Positions 55,503-64,000 of a stretch of 64,000 nt of DNA are shown piece after piece. The notes beneath the pieces are model-generated. The model searched no databases, had not been told where the DNA came from, and saw only the letters and a program-made list of their open reading frames with translations. Position numbers and translations under genes: made by a program. How positions within the stretch are numbered: the first letter of the stretch is position 1; every line of letters starts with the position of its first letter. Source of the stretch: Nucisporomicrobium flavum (GTDB taxonomy: Bacteria; Actinomycetota; Actinomycetes; Mycobacteriales; Micromonosporaceae); NCBI RefSeq assembly GCF_016464385.1, contig NZ_JADMLH010000012.1, positions 186,001 to 250,000 of the forward strand, in the 5' to 3' direction.

Positions 55503-56519
55503 GTGACGACCGCCGACATCCCCGCCCCGGCCGCCGACTCGGGTACGGCCCGGGCCGAGGCCGTGCTGTCGCGGCTGCAGCTGCTGGTCACGCGCAAGCT
55601 CGACGGGCTGCTGCAGGGCGACTACGCGGGTCTGCTGCCCGGCCCCGGCAGCGAGGCGGGGGAGAGCCGCGAGTACCGGCCCGGTGACGACGTGCGCCGC
55701 ATGGACTGGCCGGTCACGGCGCGGACGACGCAGCCGCACGTGCGCCGTACGGTGGCCGACCGTGAGCTGGAGACCTGGATGGCCGTGGACCTGTCGGCCA
55801 GCCTCGACTTCGGCACCGCCCGCTACCTCAAGCGCGACCTCGTGCTGGCGGCGGCCACCGCGATGGCGCATCTGACCGTGCGCGGCGGCAACCGGATCGG
55901 CGCGGTCGTCGGCACCGGGCCGGGCCAGGTGGCGCCGGAGCCGGGCGGCGGCTTCCCGTGGCGGCGGCGCAAGGCGGCGGCGGTCGCGGTGCCCCAGGCC
56001 GCCCCGGTGGTACGCATGCCCGCGCGCCCCGGCCGCAAGGAGGCGCAGGGACTGCTGCGGGCGATCGCGCGCACGGAGATCCGCCCCGGCCGCACCGACC
56101 TCGGCGAGCTGGTGGACATGCTGAACCGGCCCCCGCGCCGCCGGGGCGTGGCCGTGGTCATCTCCGACTTCCTCTCGCCGGTGCAGGGCTGGGCCCGCCC
56201 GGTCCGCAAGCTCGGGGTCCGGCACGACGTGCTGGCGATCGAGGTGGTGGACCCGCGCGAGCTGGAGCTGCCCGACGTCGGCGTGCTCACCCTGGCCGAT
56301 CCGGAGACGGGTGTGCTGCACGAGGTGCAGACCGCCGATCCGGGGCTGCGGGCCCGCTACGCCGAGGCGGCCGGCCGGCAGCGCGGCGAGATCGCCCAGG
56401 CCCTGCGCGCCGCCGGCGCCGCCCATCTGCGCCTGCGCACCGACACCGACTGGCTGCTGGACGTCGTCCGCTTCGTGGCCGCTCAACGACACGCTCGCAC
56501 CCGGGGGACCACCCGATGA
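55503..56519 (+). CDS. DUF58 domain protein
   Basis: 338-residue protein with the DUF58 signature ESREYRPGDDVRRMDWPVTAR and a degenerate VWA-like fold (WMAVDLSASLDFG). It is encoded between moxR and the VWA gene, as in the conserved moxR operon. GTG 55503 follows the moxR stop by 10 bp. The stop overlaps the VWA gene start (ATGA). Probable MoxR client or complex member. Confidence 0.92.
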   Translation: MTTADIPAPAADSGTARAEAVLSRLQLLVTRKLDGLLQGDYAGLLPGPGSEAGESREYRPGDDVRRMDWPVTARTTQPHVRRTVADRELETWMAVDLSASLDFGTARYLKRDLVLAAATAMAHLTVRGGNRIGAVVGTGPGQVAPEPGGGFPWRRRKAAAVAVPQAAPVVRMPARPGRKEAQGLLRAIARTEIRPGRTDLGELVDMLNRPPRRRGVAVVISDFLSPVQGWARPVRKLGVRHDVLAIEVVDPRELELPDVGVLTLADPETGVLHEVQTADPGLRARYAEAAGRQRGEIAQALRAAGAAHLRLRTDTDWLLDVVRFVAAQRHARTRGTTR

Positions 56520-57466
56520 TCCGTTTCCTGCAGCCGTGGTGGCTGCTCGCCGTCCTGCCCGTCCTGCTGGTGGTCGGCTTCTACGTCTGGCGCCAGTTCC
56601 GCAAGCGCCAGTACGCGATGAAGTTCACCAACGTGGAGCTGCTGCGAAGCCTGGCGCCGAAGGGCCTGGGCTGGCGCCGGCACGTCGCCGCGAGCGCGTT
56701 CCTGCTGAGCCTGTTCGTGGTGGCGCTGGCGATGGCCCGGCCGTCGGTGGACCGCGAGGAGCCCCTGGAACGCGCGACCGTCATGCTCGCCATCGACGTG
56801 TCGCTGTCGATGGAGGCCGACGACGTCGCCCCGAACCGGATCGAGGCGGCGCAGGAGGCGGCGAAGGCGTTCGTGCAGGAGCTGCCGCCGACGTACAACC
56901 TGGGCCTGGTGTCGTTCGCGAAGGCGGCGAACGTGCTGGTGTCGCCGACCAAGGACCGCGCGGCGGTGATCGCCGGGATCGACGGGCTGACGCTGGCCGA
57001 GGCGACGGCGACCGGCGAGGCGGTGTTCACCTCGCTGGACGCGATCCGGTCGGTGCCCTCGGACGGCGCGGACGGCGCTCCACCGGCCCGGATCGTGCTG
57101 CTCTCGGACGGGTACCGCACGTCGGGGCGCTCGGTGGAGGACGCGGCGGCCGCGGCGTCGGCGGCGAACGTCCCGGTGTCGACGATCGCGTTCGGCACGG
57201 ACACCGGCGTGGTCGACATCCGGGGCGCGCTGCAACGCGTACCCGTGGACCGCAAGTCGTTGCAGGAGCTGGCGGATGACACGAAGGGCTACTTCTACGA
57301 GGCGGCGTCGGTCAGCGAGCTGAAGCAGGTGTACGAGGACATGGGCAGCTCGATCGGGCACCGCGTGCAGCCCGAGGAGATCACCCAGTGGTACGCGGGG
57401 GCGGCCCTGCTGCTCGGCCTGGCCGCCGCGGCGATGAGCCTGCTCTGGACGTCTCGATTGCCCTAG
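56516..57466 (+). CDS. VWA-domain membrane protein
   Basis: 316-residue protein (BatA-like) with N-terminal helices at about 7-24 and 57-74, a von Willebrand A domain with MIDAS D94-x-S96-x-S98 (AIDVSLSM), and a C-terminal helix (about 290-312). The VWA domain faces the outside or periplasm-like zone. Third gene of the moxR operon, equivalent in order to Rv1481. Confidence 0.93.
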   Translation: MIRFLQPWWLLAVLPVLLVVGFYVWRQFRKRQYAMKFTNVELLRSLAPKGLGWRRHVAASAFLLSLFVVALAMARPSVDREEPLERATVMLAIDVSLSMEADDVAPNRIEAAQEAAKAFVQELPPTYNLGLVSFAKAANVLVSPTKDRAAVIAGIDGLTLAEATATGEAVFTSLDAIRSVPSDGADGAPPARIVLLSDGYRTSGRSVEDAAAAASAANVPVSTIAFGTDTGVVDIRGALQRVPVDRKSLQELADDTKGYFYEAASVSELKQVYEDMGSSIGHRVQPEEITQWYAGAALLLGLAAAAMSLLWTSRLP

Positions 57467-57479
57467 GGGGTACCTACCG

Positions 57480-59333
57480 GTGACCGGTCCGCTCGTTCCC
57501 ACCGCCGGCGCCTCGTGCCGGCTGCGGCCGGTCACTACCGCCCGCATCGAGGGCGGGCTGCTCGCCGAGCGCCGGAGAGTCAACGGCGAGGCCGCGATCC
57601 CGTCCGGGCCCGAGCGACTGCGGACCGCCGGCAACCTGCAGAACCTGCGGATCGCCGCCGGGGAACGCTCCGGGGAGCTGCGCGGCCCGGTGTTCATGGA
57701 CTCCGACGTCTACAAGTGGCTGGAGGCGGCGGCCTGGGAGTACGCCCGCGCGCCCCGTCCGCCCCTGCTCGCGGTCCAGCGGGCCGTGACCGCCATGGTC
57801 GCCGCCGCCCAGCGCGCCGACGGCTACCTCAACTCGATGGTCCGCGAGCGCTACCGGGACCTGCCGTGGAGCCACGAGCACTACTGCGCTGGGCACCTCA
57901 TGCAGGCGGCCGTCGCCCAGTCGCGGGCCACCGGCGACCAGGCGCTGCTGGAGGTGGCGGTCCGGTTCGCCGACCACCTCGTCGCGACGTTCGGGCCGGG
58001 GCGTACGGAGGACGTCGACGGTCACCCGGTGGTCGAGATGGGCCTCGTCGAGCTGTACCGGGAGACCGGCCGCGCCGACTACCTCGAGCTCGCCCGCTGG
58101 TTCGTCGAGGCGCGTGGGCACGGGCTGGTCGAGAGGCACGGCCACGAGCCGACGTACTTCAGCGATCGTGTGCCGGTCCGCGACCAGCAGACCGTCGAGG
58201 GGCACGCGGTCCGGGCCGTCTACCTCGCCGCCGGGGCCGCCGACGTCGCGCTGGAGACGGGGGACGTCGGGCTGCTGGAGGCGCTGCGCCGGCAGTTCGC
58301 GCACATGCTCGCCACGAAGACGTACCTCACCGGCGGGCTCGGGTCGCGGTGGGAGGGCGAGTCGTTCGGGGACCCGTACGAGCTGCCGCCGGACCGCGCG
58401 TACGCGGAGACCTGCGCGGCGGTGGGCGGCATCCAGTGGGCGTGGCGGATGCTGCTGGCCACGGGCGACGCCGCGTACGCCGACGCCGCCGAGCGGATGG
58501 TGCTGAACGGGTTCCTGGCCGGGGTCTCGCTGGCCGGCACCGAGTACTTCTACGTCAACCCGTTGCAGCTGCGCGCCGGCGCCCATCCCGACGAGAACCG
58601 CAGCCCCGCGCACGGCCGCCGCGGCTGGTTCGATTGCGCGTGCTGCCCGCCCAACGTGATGCGGACCGTCGCGAGCCTGGGCGCGTACCTCGCCACGACC
58701 GACGAGGACGGCATCCAGCTCCAGATGTACGCCCCCAGCACCGTCGAGACCGGCGGCGTCCGTCTGGCCGTCGAGACCGAGTACCCGTGGGACGGTGTCG
58801 TGCGGGTCCGCGTGCTGGAGTCACCGGAGCGGGAGTGGACGCTGTCCATGCGCGTACCGCCGTGGGCGCAGGGTGCGGTGCTGCAAGGCGACGGCGTCGA
58901 GGCCGGCGGGTATGCGCAGGTGCGGCATGCTTGGCGATCCGGGGACGTGGTGGAGCTGCGGTTGCCGATGACCGTCCGGGTCACGACGGCCGGCGAGCGC
59001 ATCGACGCGGTGCGCGGCTGTGTCGCCCTCGAACGCGGCCCGCTGGTGTACGCCGTCGAGCACCCCGCCGCCGACGACCTGGCCTTCGCGGGCGTCACCG
59101 GCGCCGACTTCCGCCCCGGCCTGCTCGGCGGCGTGACCGTGGTGGGGCTCAGCGCGTGGGTCCGCGTACCGGAGGAGCGGCCCTGGCCGTACGGTCCGGA
59201 CGGTTCGGCCCGGCCCGGGGAGCGGGCCGAGGTCGAGGCGGTGCCCTACTTCGCGTGGGCGAACCGCGGCATCGGGCCCATGCGGGTGTGGCTGCCGGAC
59301 GGGAGACGGCCGGACGGCGTCACGGGCCGGTGA
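57480..59333 (+). CDS. GH127 beta-L-arabinofuranosidase family protein
   Basis: 617-residue glycoside hydrolase. The zinc/nucleophile set of HypBA1 is present: E310-x-C312 (AETCAAVGG) and the C388-C389 pair (CACCPPN), with C388 the probable nucleophile. N-terminal (alpha/alpha)6 barrel, C-terminal beta-sandwich domains. No signal peptide, so it processes imported arabinosides in the cytoplasm. GTG 57480 start, 13 bp after the VWA stop; it is not part of the conserved moxR set. Confidence 0.9.
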   Translation: MTGPLVPTAGASCRLRPVTTARIEGGLLAERRRVNGEAAIPSGPERLRTAGNLQNLRIAAGERSGELRGPVFMDSDVYKWLEAAAWEYARAPRPPLLAVQRAVTAMVAAAQRADGYLNSMVRERYRDLPWSHEHYCAGHLMQAAVAQSRATGDQALLEVAVRFADHLVATFGPGRTEDVDGHPVVEMGLVELYRETGRADYLELARWFVEARGHGLVERHGHEPTYFSDRVPVRDQQTVEGHAVRAVYLAAGAADVALETGDVGLLEALRRQFAHMLATKTYLTGGLGSRWEGESFGDPYELPPDRAYAETCAAVGGIQWAWRMLLATGDAAYADAAERMVLNGFLAGVSLAGTEYFYVNPLQLRAGAHPDENRSPAHGRRGWFDCACCPPNVMRTVASLGAYLATTDEDGIQLQMYAPSTVETGGVRLAVETEYPWDGVVRVRVLESPEREWTLSMRVPPWAQGAVLQGDGVEAGGYAQVRHAWRSGDVVELRLPMTVRVTTAGERIDAVRGCVALERGPLVYAVEHPAADDLAFAGVTGADFRPGLLGGVTVVGLSAWVRVPEERPWPYGPDGSARPGERAEVEAVPYFAWANRGIGPMRVWLPDGRRPDGVTGR

Positions 59334-59598
59334 GCAGCGGCAGGACGCCGGTGACCTCCAGGGCGCGCCGGGTGATCCGTTGCGGGTTGGCGACCCGCAG
59401 CGTCGCCCCGCCCGCGTCGGCCAGGGTGTGGGCGTCCATCAGGGCGTTGATCCCGGAGGAGTCGCAGAACGTCACGCCGGTCAGGTCCAGCACGATGGCG
59501 TCGGGCCGCCCGGCGAGCGTCGTGCGGACCCGCTCGAGCAGGTCGGGCGCGGTGGCGAGGTCGAGCTCGCCGGTCACCTCCACCTGGACGGCGCTCAT
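59320..59598 (-). CDS. STAS-domain anti-sigma factor antagonist
   Basis: 92-residue STAS protein. The phosphorylatable Ser lies in VTFCDSSGINALMDA. It would release a sigma factor from the adjacent anti-sigma kinase when unphosphorylated. ATG overlaps the kinase stop (ATGA). Its 3' end overlaps the GH127 gene by 14 bp on the opposite strand. Confidence 0.9.
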   Translation of the reverse strand: MSAVQVEVTGELDLATAPDLLERVRTTLAGRPDAIVLDLTGVTFCDSSGINALMDAHTLADAGGATLRVANPQRITRRALEVTGVLPLLTGP

Positions 59599-60005
59599 CG
59601 CTGCGATCCCGTCGGCTGCTCGAGCACGGGGCACGGGGCGAGGTCCGCCCAGACCTGCTTGCCGCCCTGGTGGTCGCGGACGCCCCAGCGCACGGCCATC
59701 GCCTCGATCAGGGCGATGCCGCGCCCGCCGCGCCCGTCGGGCTCGCGCCGGCGTGGGACGACCGAGGAGCCGTCGGCGACGAGCACGGTGACGCGTTCGT
59801 CGTGCGACTCGATGCGTACCTCGACGCAGCCGCCGCCGTGGTTGACGGCGTTGGTGACCAGTTCGCTGATCACCACGGCCGCCGTGTCGAGCCAGTCGTC
59901 GTCCCGGTAGCCCCATCCCGCCAGGACCGCGGTCGCCGCGTGGCGCGCGGCCCGGGGCGCGTTCCTGCCCAGAGGCACGTCGAAACGGGCTGTCAATGCG
60001 CTCAT
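59595..60005 (-). CDS. RsbW-type anti-sigma factor kinase
   Basis: 136-residue HATPase_c serine kinase/anti-sigma factor: N-box SELVTNAVNHG, G1 box VADGSSVVPRRREPDGRGGRGIALI. It binds a SigB/F-type sigma factor and phosphorylates the STAS partner. No sigma gene is in the window. A SigB-like promoter lies 45 bp upstream, suggesting autoregulation. ATG 60005 is chosen; upstream in-frame start at 60083 is rejected since the promoter lies between. Confidence 0.9.
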   Translation of the reverse strand: MSALTARFDVPLGRNAPRAARHAATAVLAGWGYRDDDWLDTAAVVISELVTNAVNHGGGCVEVRIESHDERVTVLVADGSSVVPRRREPDGRGGRGIALIEAMAVRWGVRDHQGGKQVWADLAPCPVLEQPTGSQR

Positions 60006-60049
60006 GTCCGTCGGTCTTTCTCCCCGCCGCCGGTAGTGCGGTGCATCAG

Positions 60050-60076
60050 GTACCCGAGCCGGACCGGCCCGCAAAC
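60050..60076 (-). promoter_or_regulatory. SigB/SigF-type promoter of the anti-sigma operon
   Basis: On the minus strand GTTTGC (complement of 60071-60076), 15-nt spacer, GGGTAC (complement of 60050-60055). This matches the actinobacterial SigB/SigF pattern (GTTT-N14-16-GGGTAC/T). Distance to the ATG at 60005 is 44 nt. Confidence 0.65.
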
Positions 60077-60186
60077 CCGGCACCGGGTCAGATTCTTGCC
60101 TCTCGACGATGCATCCGTGTAGCCGGCCCGCACGGGGGAATCAAATGACAATAAGCTTCGCGAAATAGGTCATAGAGGGGGATCGG

Positions 60187-63100
60187 ATGGCGGTACTGGC
60201 GGTCACCGCGCTGTACGCGTTGATCTTCCTGTGGCTCTGCGGCAGCTATGTGCGGCGGCGCGATCCCCTGCTGCGCGACGTCATGCCGATCTTCGCCTCG
60301 GTGGCGAGCTACTTCGCCCTCGGCGCCGTCAGCCTCGTCGTCCGGCCTCCCGGCATCGTGCAGGGCCTGGTCTCGGCGTTCGTGCTCGGCCAGCCGTTCT
60401 TCTCGTTGCACCTGGTCAGCCGGGTACGCGTCGTCCCGCGCTGGGCCCAGTGCGGCGGGGCCGCGGCGTGGGCGGCGAGCGCGGTGGTGCTGGTGCTGGT
60501 GAGCCCGCCGCTGCCGGCACGCCTCGGCCTGCCGATCGTCGCGGCGGCCTTCGCCGTGGAGGCGATGGCGGCGGTGCTGCTCGCCAAGGAGGCGCGCCGT
60601 CGCGGGGGTGCGGCGCGGGTGCGGCTCGCCTGCGCCGCGATCGGTACGGGCCTGTTCGGCGTCGTCATCATGACCGCCGGCGAGGGCCGGAGGCTGCAGG
60701 CGGTGGCGCTGGTCTTCGCCGTGGTGTCCGCGCTCATGTACATGCTGGCGTTCCTGCCGCCCCGCTCCCTGCGTCGCGTCTGGTCGTGGGGTGCCGCGTA
60801 CGCGCTGATCCGCCGGATGCTCGCCGTCCCGGTCGACGGGACCGCCGAGCGGATCTGGCGCGAGTATTGCCGTGCCGCCCGGGAGGTGGTCGGCGTCGAC
60901 GCCGTCATGGTGCTGGTTCGTGAACCGGACGGCACGCTGAGACCGGTCTGCTCGCCCGGCTCGGTGCCCGGCGAGCCGTACGGCGAGGAGGACCGGCGGC
61001 GGCTGCTGGCCCGCGCCGGGATGCTCGACGCGCTCGCGGGCTGGCGCGATCCGCCCCGCATCGCCGTCGATCTGGCTCGTGCCACCGGCACCCGCTACGT
61101 CTGCGCCACCGCGCTCGAGGGTTCCGGAGGCGCGCTGCTCCTGCTGCATCGGCATCGCACCCTGTTCACCGACGACGACATGGCGCTCGTGGCGAAGCTG
61201 GCCGGTCAGGCGGCGGCGCTCGCGGACCGGGCCGACGTACTGGCCGAGCGGGAGCGGCTGGCGGTGATCGTCGACGCGTCCGACGACGCGATCCTCGGCA
61301 AGACTCTGGACGGCACCATCACCAGCTGGAACTCCGGGGCACAGCGGCTGTTCGGGTACGACGCCGCGGAGGTGCTCGGCCGCCCCACCAGCATGCTGTT
61401 CGCCCCCGGTCAGGAGGACATAGCGGCCGACGTGCTGGCCCGGGTGGCCCGCGGCGAGCGGGTCGACCAGCACGAGGTGGACGGCCGCCGCAGGGATGGC
61501 AGCATCGTCCCGGTCTCGTTCAGCTCGTCGCCGATCACCGACCCCGCCGGGCGGCCAACCGGGATCGCCTGCGTGGCCCGGGACATCGGGGAGCGGCAGC
61601 GCGCCGAGGCCAAGTTCCGGCAGCTGCTCGAGGGCGCGCCGGATGCGATCCTCGGCGTACGGGAGGACGGCCGGATCGTCCTGCTGAACGCCGAGGCGGA
61701 GCGGCTGTTCGGGTACCGGCGCGACGAGTTGCTCGGGCAGTTGATCGAGGTGCTGGTACCGGCAGCCGCCCGGCCGAGGCACGCGGGCCTTCGTGACGGC
61801 TACTTCGCCGACCCGCAGCGGCGGTCCCTGGGAGCCGGCGTTGCCCTGAAGGCCGCTCGCAAGGACGGCAGCGAGTTCCCCGTCGAGATCGGCCTCTCCT
61901 CCCTGCGTACCGATGAGGGCGTCATCGTCTCGGCGTTCGTGCGGGATGTGACCGAGCGGGTGCAAGCGCAGGCCGAGCGGGAACGGCTGGCCGCCCAGGC
62001 GGAACGCGACGCCGTGGACCGCCGGCTGCAGCACACCCGCCGCCTGGAGAGCCTCGGGCAGCTGGCCGGTGGGGTGGCGCACGACTTCAACAACATCCTG
62101 GCCGTCATCGCCAGCTACACCGAGCTGCTCGCCGAGACGCTGGCCGAAGCCGAGCCCACCTCCGCCGACCTGGCCGCCGCACGCAAGGACCTCACACAGA
62201 TCGGGCGCGCCACCGAGCGCGCCACCCGGCTGACCAAGCAGCTGCTCGCCTTCGGCCGGCGGGAGATCACCCAGACACAGGTGCTCAGCGTGAACCATGT
62301 CGTCGGCGACGTGGACCAGCTGCTGCGCCGTACGCTCGGCGAGCACATCCACCTCGTCACCCACCTCGACCGCGATCTGTGGCCGGTGTGCGCCGACCCG
62401 GGCCAGATCGAGCAGGTGCTGGTCAACCTCGCCGTGAACGCCCGGGACGCGATGCCGGCGGGCGGCACGCTGTCGATCGACACCGGCAACACCCACCTCG
62501 ACGAGGCCGACGTCGCCGAGTGCCCGGACGTCCCCGCCGGCCGGTACGTGCGCATCCGGGTCAGCGACACCGGCGCGGGGATGCCGCCGGAGGTCGCCGA
62601 TCGCGCCTTCGAACCGTTCTTCACGACCAAGCCCCAGGGCGCGGGGACGGGCCTCGGCCTGGCCACTGTGTACGGCATCGCCGCGTCGGCGGGCGGGCAC
62701 GTGCGCCTGTCCTCGGAACCGGGCATCGGCACCACGGTCACGATCGTGCTGCCGGTCACGGACGCCGCCGTACCGGTGCCCGAGCAGCCCGAGGAGCCCG
62801 AGGCGAGCGAGGCCGCACCGCAGCCGGGAAAGCCCCAGGAGACGATCCTGCTGGTCGAGGACGAGGACGCGCTGCGGGAGGCCACCGGGCGCGCCCTGAG
62901 CCGGGCCGGATACCGGGTGCTGTCCGCCTCCGGGGGCGCCGCGGCGCTGCGCCTCGCCGAGGACCACCAGGGACCGATCCACCTGCTGCTGACCGACGTG
63001 ATGATGCCGGTGATGATGGGCAACGAGGTGGCCGCCCGGGTGCAGCGGATCCGCCCGGAGCTCCCGGTGCTCTACATGTCGGGCTACGCCCAGCCGGTGC

Positions 63101-63213
63101 TCACCGAGAACGGGACGCTGCCCGAGGGCGTCGTCATCATCGAGAAGCCCTTCACCCGGCAGGCGTTGCTGGATCAGGTCCGGGCCCGGCTCCTTCAATC
63201 ATCAGACCTTTAA
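60187..63213 (+). CDS. hybrid sensor histidine kinase
   Basis: 1008-residue membrane sensor: six to seven N-terminal helices (1-195), GAF-like domain (about 215-350), two PAS domains (about 355-480 and 480-600), HisKA with H632 (GGVAHDFNN), HATPase_c with N-box NLAVNARDAM and GTGLGLATVYG, then a C-terminal receiver with phosphoacceptor D937 (LTDVMMP). The 'AHDFNN' H-box is typical of the PAS-linked HWE/NtrB-like hybrid class. No separate response regulator is adjacent. ATG 60187 follows GAGGGG. Confidence 0.93.
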   Translation: MAVLAVTALYALIFLWLCGSYVRRRDPLLRDVMPIFASVASYFALGAVSLVVRPPGIVQGLVSAFVLGQPFFSLHLVSRVRVVPRWAQCGGAAAWAASAVVLVLVSPPLPARLGLPIVAAAFAVEAMAAVLLAKEARRRGGAARVRLACAAIGTGLFGVVIMTAGEGRRLQAVALVFAVVSALMYMLAFLPPRSLRRVWSWGAAYALIRRMLAVPVDGTAERIWREYCRAAREVVGVDAVMVLVREPDGTLRPVCSPGSVPGEPYGEEDRRRLLARAGMLDALAGWRDPPRIAVDLARATGTRYVCATALEGSGGALLLLHRHRTLFTDDDMALVAKLAGQAAALADRADVLAERERLAVIVDASDDAILGKTLDGTITSWNSGAQRLFGYDAAEVLGRPTSMLFAPGQEDIAADVLARVARGERVDQHEVDGRRRDGSIVPVSFSSSPITDPAGRPTGIACVARDIGERQRAEAKFRQLLEGAPDAILGVREDGRIVLLNAEAERLFGYRRDELLGQLIEVLVPAAARPRHAGLRDGYFADPQRRSLGAGVALKAARKDGSEFPVEIGLSSLRTDEGVIVSAFVRDVTERVQAQAERERLAAQAERDAVDRRLQHTRRLESLGQLAGGVAHDFNNILAVIASYTELLAETLAEAEPTSADLAAARKDLTQIGRATERATRLTKQLLAFGRREITQTQVLSVNHVVGDVDQLLRRTLGEHIHLVTHLDRDLWPVCADPGQIEQVLVNLAVNARDAMPAGGTLSIDTGNTHLDEADVAECPDVPAGRYVRIRVSDTGAGMPPEVADRAFEPFFTTKPQGAGTGLGLATVYGIAASAGGHVRLSSEPGIGTTVTIVLPVTDAAVPVPEQPEEPEASEAAPQPGKPQETILLVEDEDALREATGRALSRAGYRVLSASGGAAALRLAEDHQGPIHLLLTDVMMPVMMGNEVAARVQRIRPELPVLYMSGYAQPVLTENGTLPEGVVIIEKPFTRQALLDQVRARLLQSSDL

Positions 63214-63452
63214 ACGGCGACCTGCCCCCGCAGCCGCGGGATGAGCTGCGAAATGTGCCCGTAACGCGCGGTGTGCGGCGATCACTTTAGACATCGATAC
63301 CTTTACTTCTGTCGATGGAGTGCATAGGTTGCTCTCATCCGACGAAAGTCGCGGTATCCGTCGACCGAACGATGTGGCGGATCGCCGCCGCCGCGGGCCT
63401 GCGCTGGGCGCGGCAGCTCCTCTTTTTCTGTGCCGATCGGGATGGGGATCGC

Positions 63453-64000
63453 ATGGACGACAACGTTGTCAACGCTGCCCGCAGACCGCTGTCGCGGCGC
63501 TCCCTGATGGCGGCCGGGGCCCTGGGGGTGGCCGTCCCGGCCGTGGTGGCGGGCGCGTCGCTGACGGACCGGCCGGCGAACGCGGCTGCGGGGGTCACCC
63601 GGAAGGTGACCATCTACGCCGAGGCGCTGCCGGGTGGGCTCTTCGGCTACGGGCTCGCCCCGGGGCAGGCGAGCGTCCCGGGGCCGATCCTGGAGATGTG
63701 GGAGGGCGACACCCTCGAGATCACGCTGGTCAACCGGACGAACCAGCGCCTGTCGATCCACCCGCACGGCGTGGACTACAGCGTCGACTCCGACGGCAGC
63801 CCGCTCAACGCGTCCTTCAACAACCCCGGTGAGACCCGTACGTACGTGTGGCGCTCGCGCGAGATGGTGGCCACCGAGGGCCGGCGCTTCCTGCCGGGCA
63901 GCGCGGGCTACTGGCACTACCACGACCATGCCATGGGCACCGACCACGGCACCGGTGGCGTCGCCAAGGGGCTGTACGGCGCGCTGATCGTGCGCCGCCG
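63453..64000 (+). CDS. two-domain small laccase (multicopper oxidase), 3' end beyond window
   Basis: First 182 residues of a Tat-exported multicopper oxidase. A twin-arginine signal (RPLSRRSLMAAGALGV) is followed by the Streptomyces SLAC-like sequence VTRKVTIYAEAL, copper ligands H103-P-H105 and WHYHDH, and GTDHGTGGVAKGLYGALIVRR. It would oxidise phenolics with O2 as a homotrimer. ATG 63453 follows GGGGATCGC. The coding frame is open to the window end at 64000, so the gene is truncated here, not broken. The 240-bp leader 63214-63452 is relatively AT-rich in its centre and probably holds the promoter. Confidence 0.92.
   Translation, partial: MDDNVVNAARRPLSRRSLMAAGALGVAVPAVVAGASLTDRPANAAAGVTRKVTIYAEALPGGLFGYGLAPGQASVPGPILEMWEGDTLEITLVNRTNQRLSIHPHGVDYSVDSDGSPLNASFNNPGETRTYVWRSREMVATEGRRFLPGSAGYWHYHDHAMGTDHGTGGVAKGLYGALIVRR

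Noticed and set aside
60088..63198. 1036-aa minus-strand reading frame opposite the histidine kinase
   Set aside because: The plus strand carries the complete kinase with H632, ATPase and receiver motifs; the antisense product is low-complexity Arg/Gly/His/Asp.

Overview
The window is chromosomal DNA of a high-GC actinomycete. The actinobacterial SUF operon, a mycothiol-dependent enzyme family member, acVLRF1, an AcnR-type regulator beside actinobacterial housekeeping genes, DUF2630, a TIGR04222 membrane protein and many apparently leaderless genes all point to Actinomycetota. A Micromonosporaceae-like host (for example Actinoplanes) is my best guess from gene content, but not proven. No tRNA, rRNA, CRISPR array, integrase or transposase was found, so this is a largely core chromosome segment with accessory insertions.

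Layout. 0-9.6 kb: heme O synthase (ctaB), a small conserved protein, heme A synthase (ctaA), then divergently the Fe-S cluster assembly operon sufR-sufB-sufD-Rieske ferredoxin-sufC-sufS-sufU-sufT. 9.8-14.6 kb: mycothiol-type enzyme, AlkD-like glycosylase, acVLRF1 release factor, histidine phosphatase, LysE-type exporter, neutral zinc metallopeptidase. 14.8-20.1 kb: ABC-F ATPase, a 75-aa HTH protein and an enoyl-CoA-hydratase-like protein, then an ABC exporter. 20.2-25.9 kb: a large LuxR regulator coupled to a secreted repeat protein, and a ricin-type lectin. 26-31.6 kb: DUF4190 membrane protein, a frameshifted mug glycosylase, VanX-like dipeptidase plus MurF, an SDR, an XRE regulator and an NTF2-like protein. 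31.7-35.8 kb: HEAT-repeat protein and a three-gene MNIO (DUF692) operon that includes a membrane protein with a tail of evenly spaced cysteines. 35.9-41.9 kb: acnR, HAD protein, RIO kinase, DUF2630, a hypothetical protein and aconitase. 42-46.7 kb: long palindromic element, NTF2-like protein, pullulanase, lipoprotein. 47-54 kb: LysE exporter, aminopeptidase P, SOD-like lipoprotein, PfkB kinase, thioesterase, two PH-domain membrane proteins and a small Cys protein. 54.3-57.5 kb: moxR-DUF58-VWA operon. 57.5-64 kb: GH127 arabinofuranosidase, an anti-sigma/STAS pair behind a SigB-like promoter, a hybrid histidine kinase, and the 5' part of a two-domain laccase that runs off the window end.

How it fits together. 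The order ctaB / suf / ABC-F-HTH-EchA / acnR-acn / moxR-DUF58-VWA matches, from memory, the M. tuberculosis Rv1451-Rv1481 neighbourhood, so the backbone is ancestral and the rest was inserted between conserved blocks. Respiration (heme O and A), Fe-S biogenesis and the Fe-S enzyme aconitase are linked functionally. The features most worth following up are the MNIO operon with its Cys-x5-Cys tail, a 110-bp dispersed repeat present in two inverted copies, a 164-bp palindrome with perfect 24-bp arms upstream of aconitase, a SigB-type promoter on the partner-switching pair, and more than fifteen genes carrying a -10-like hexamer 6-8 nt before the start codon.
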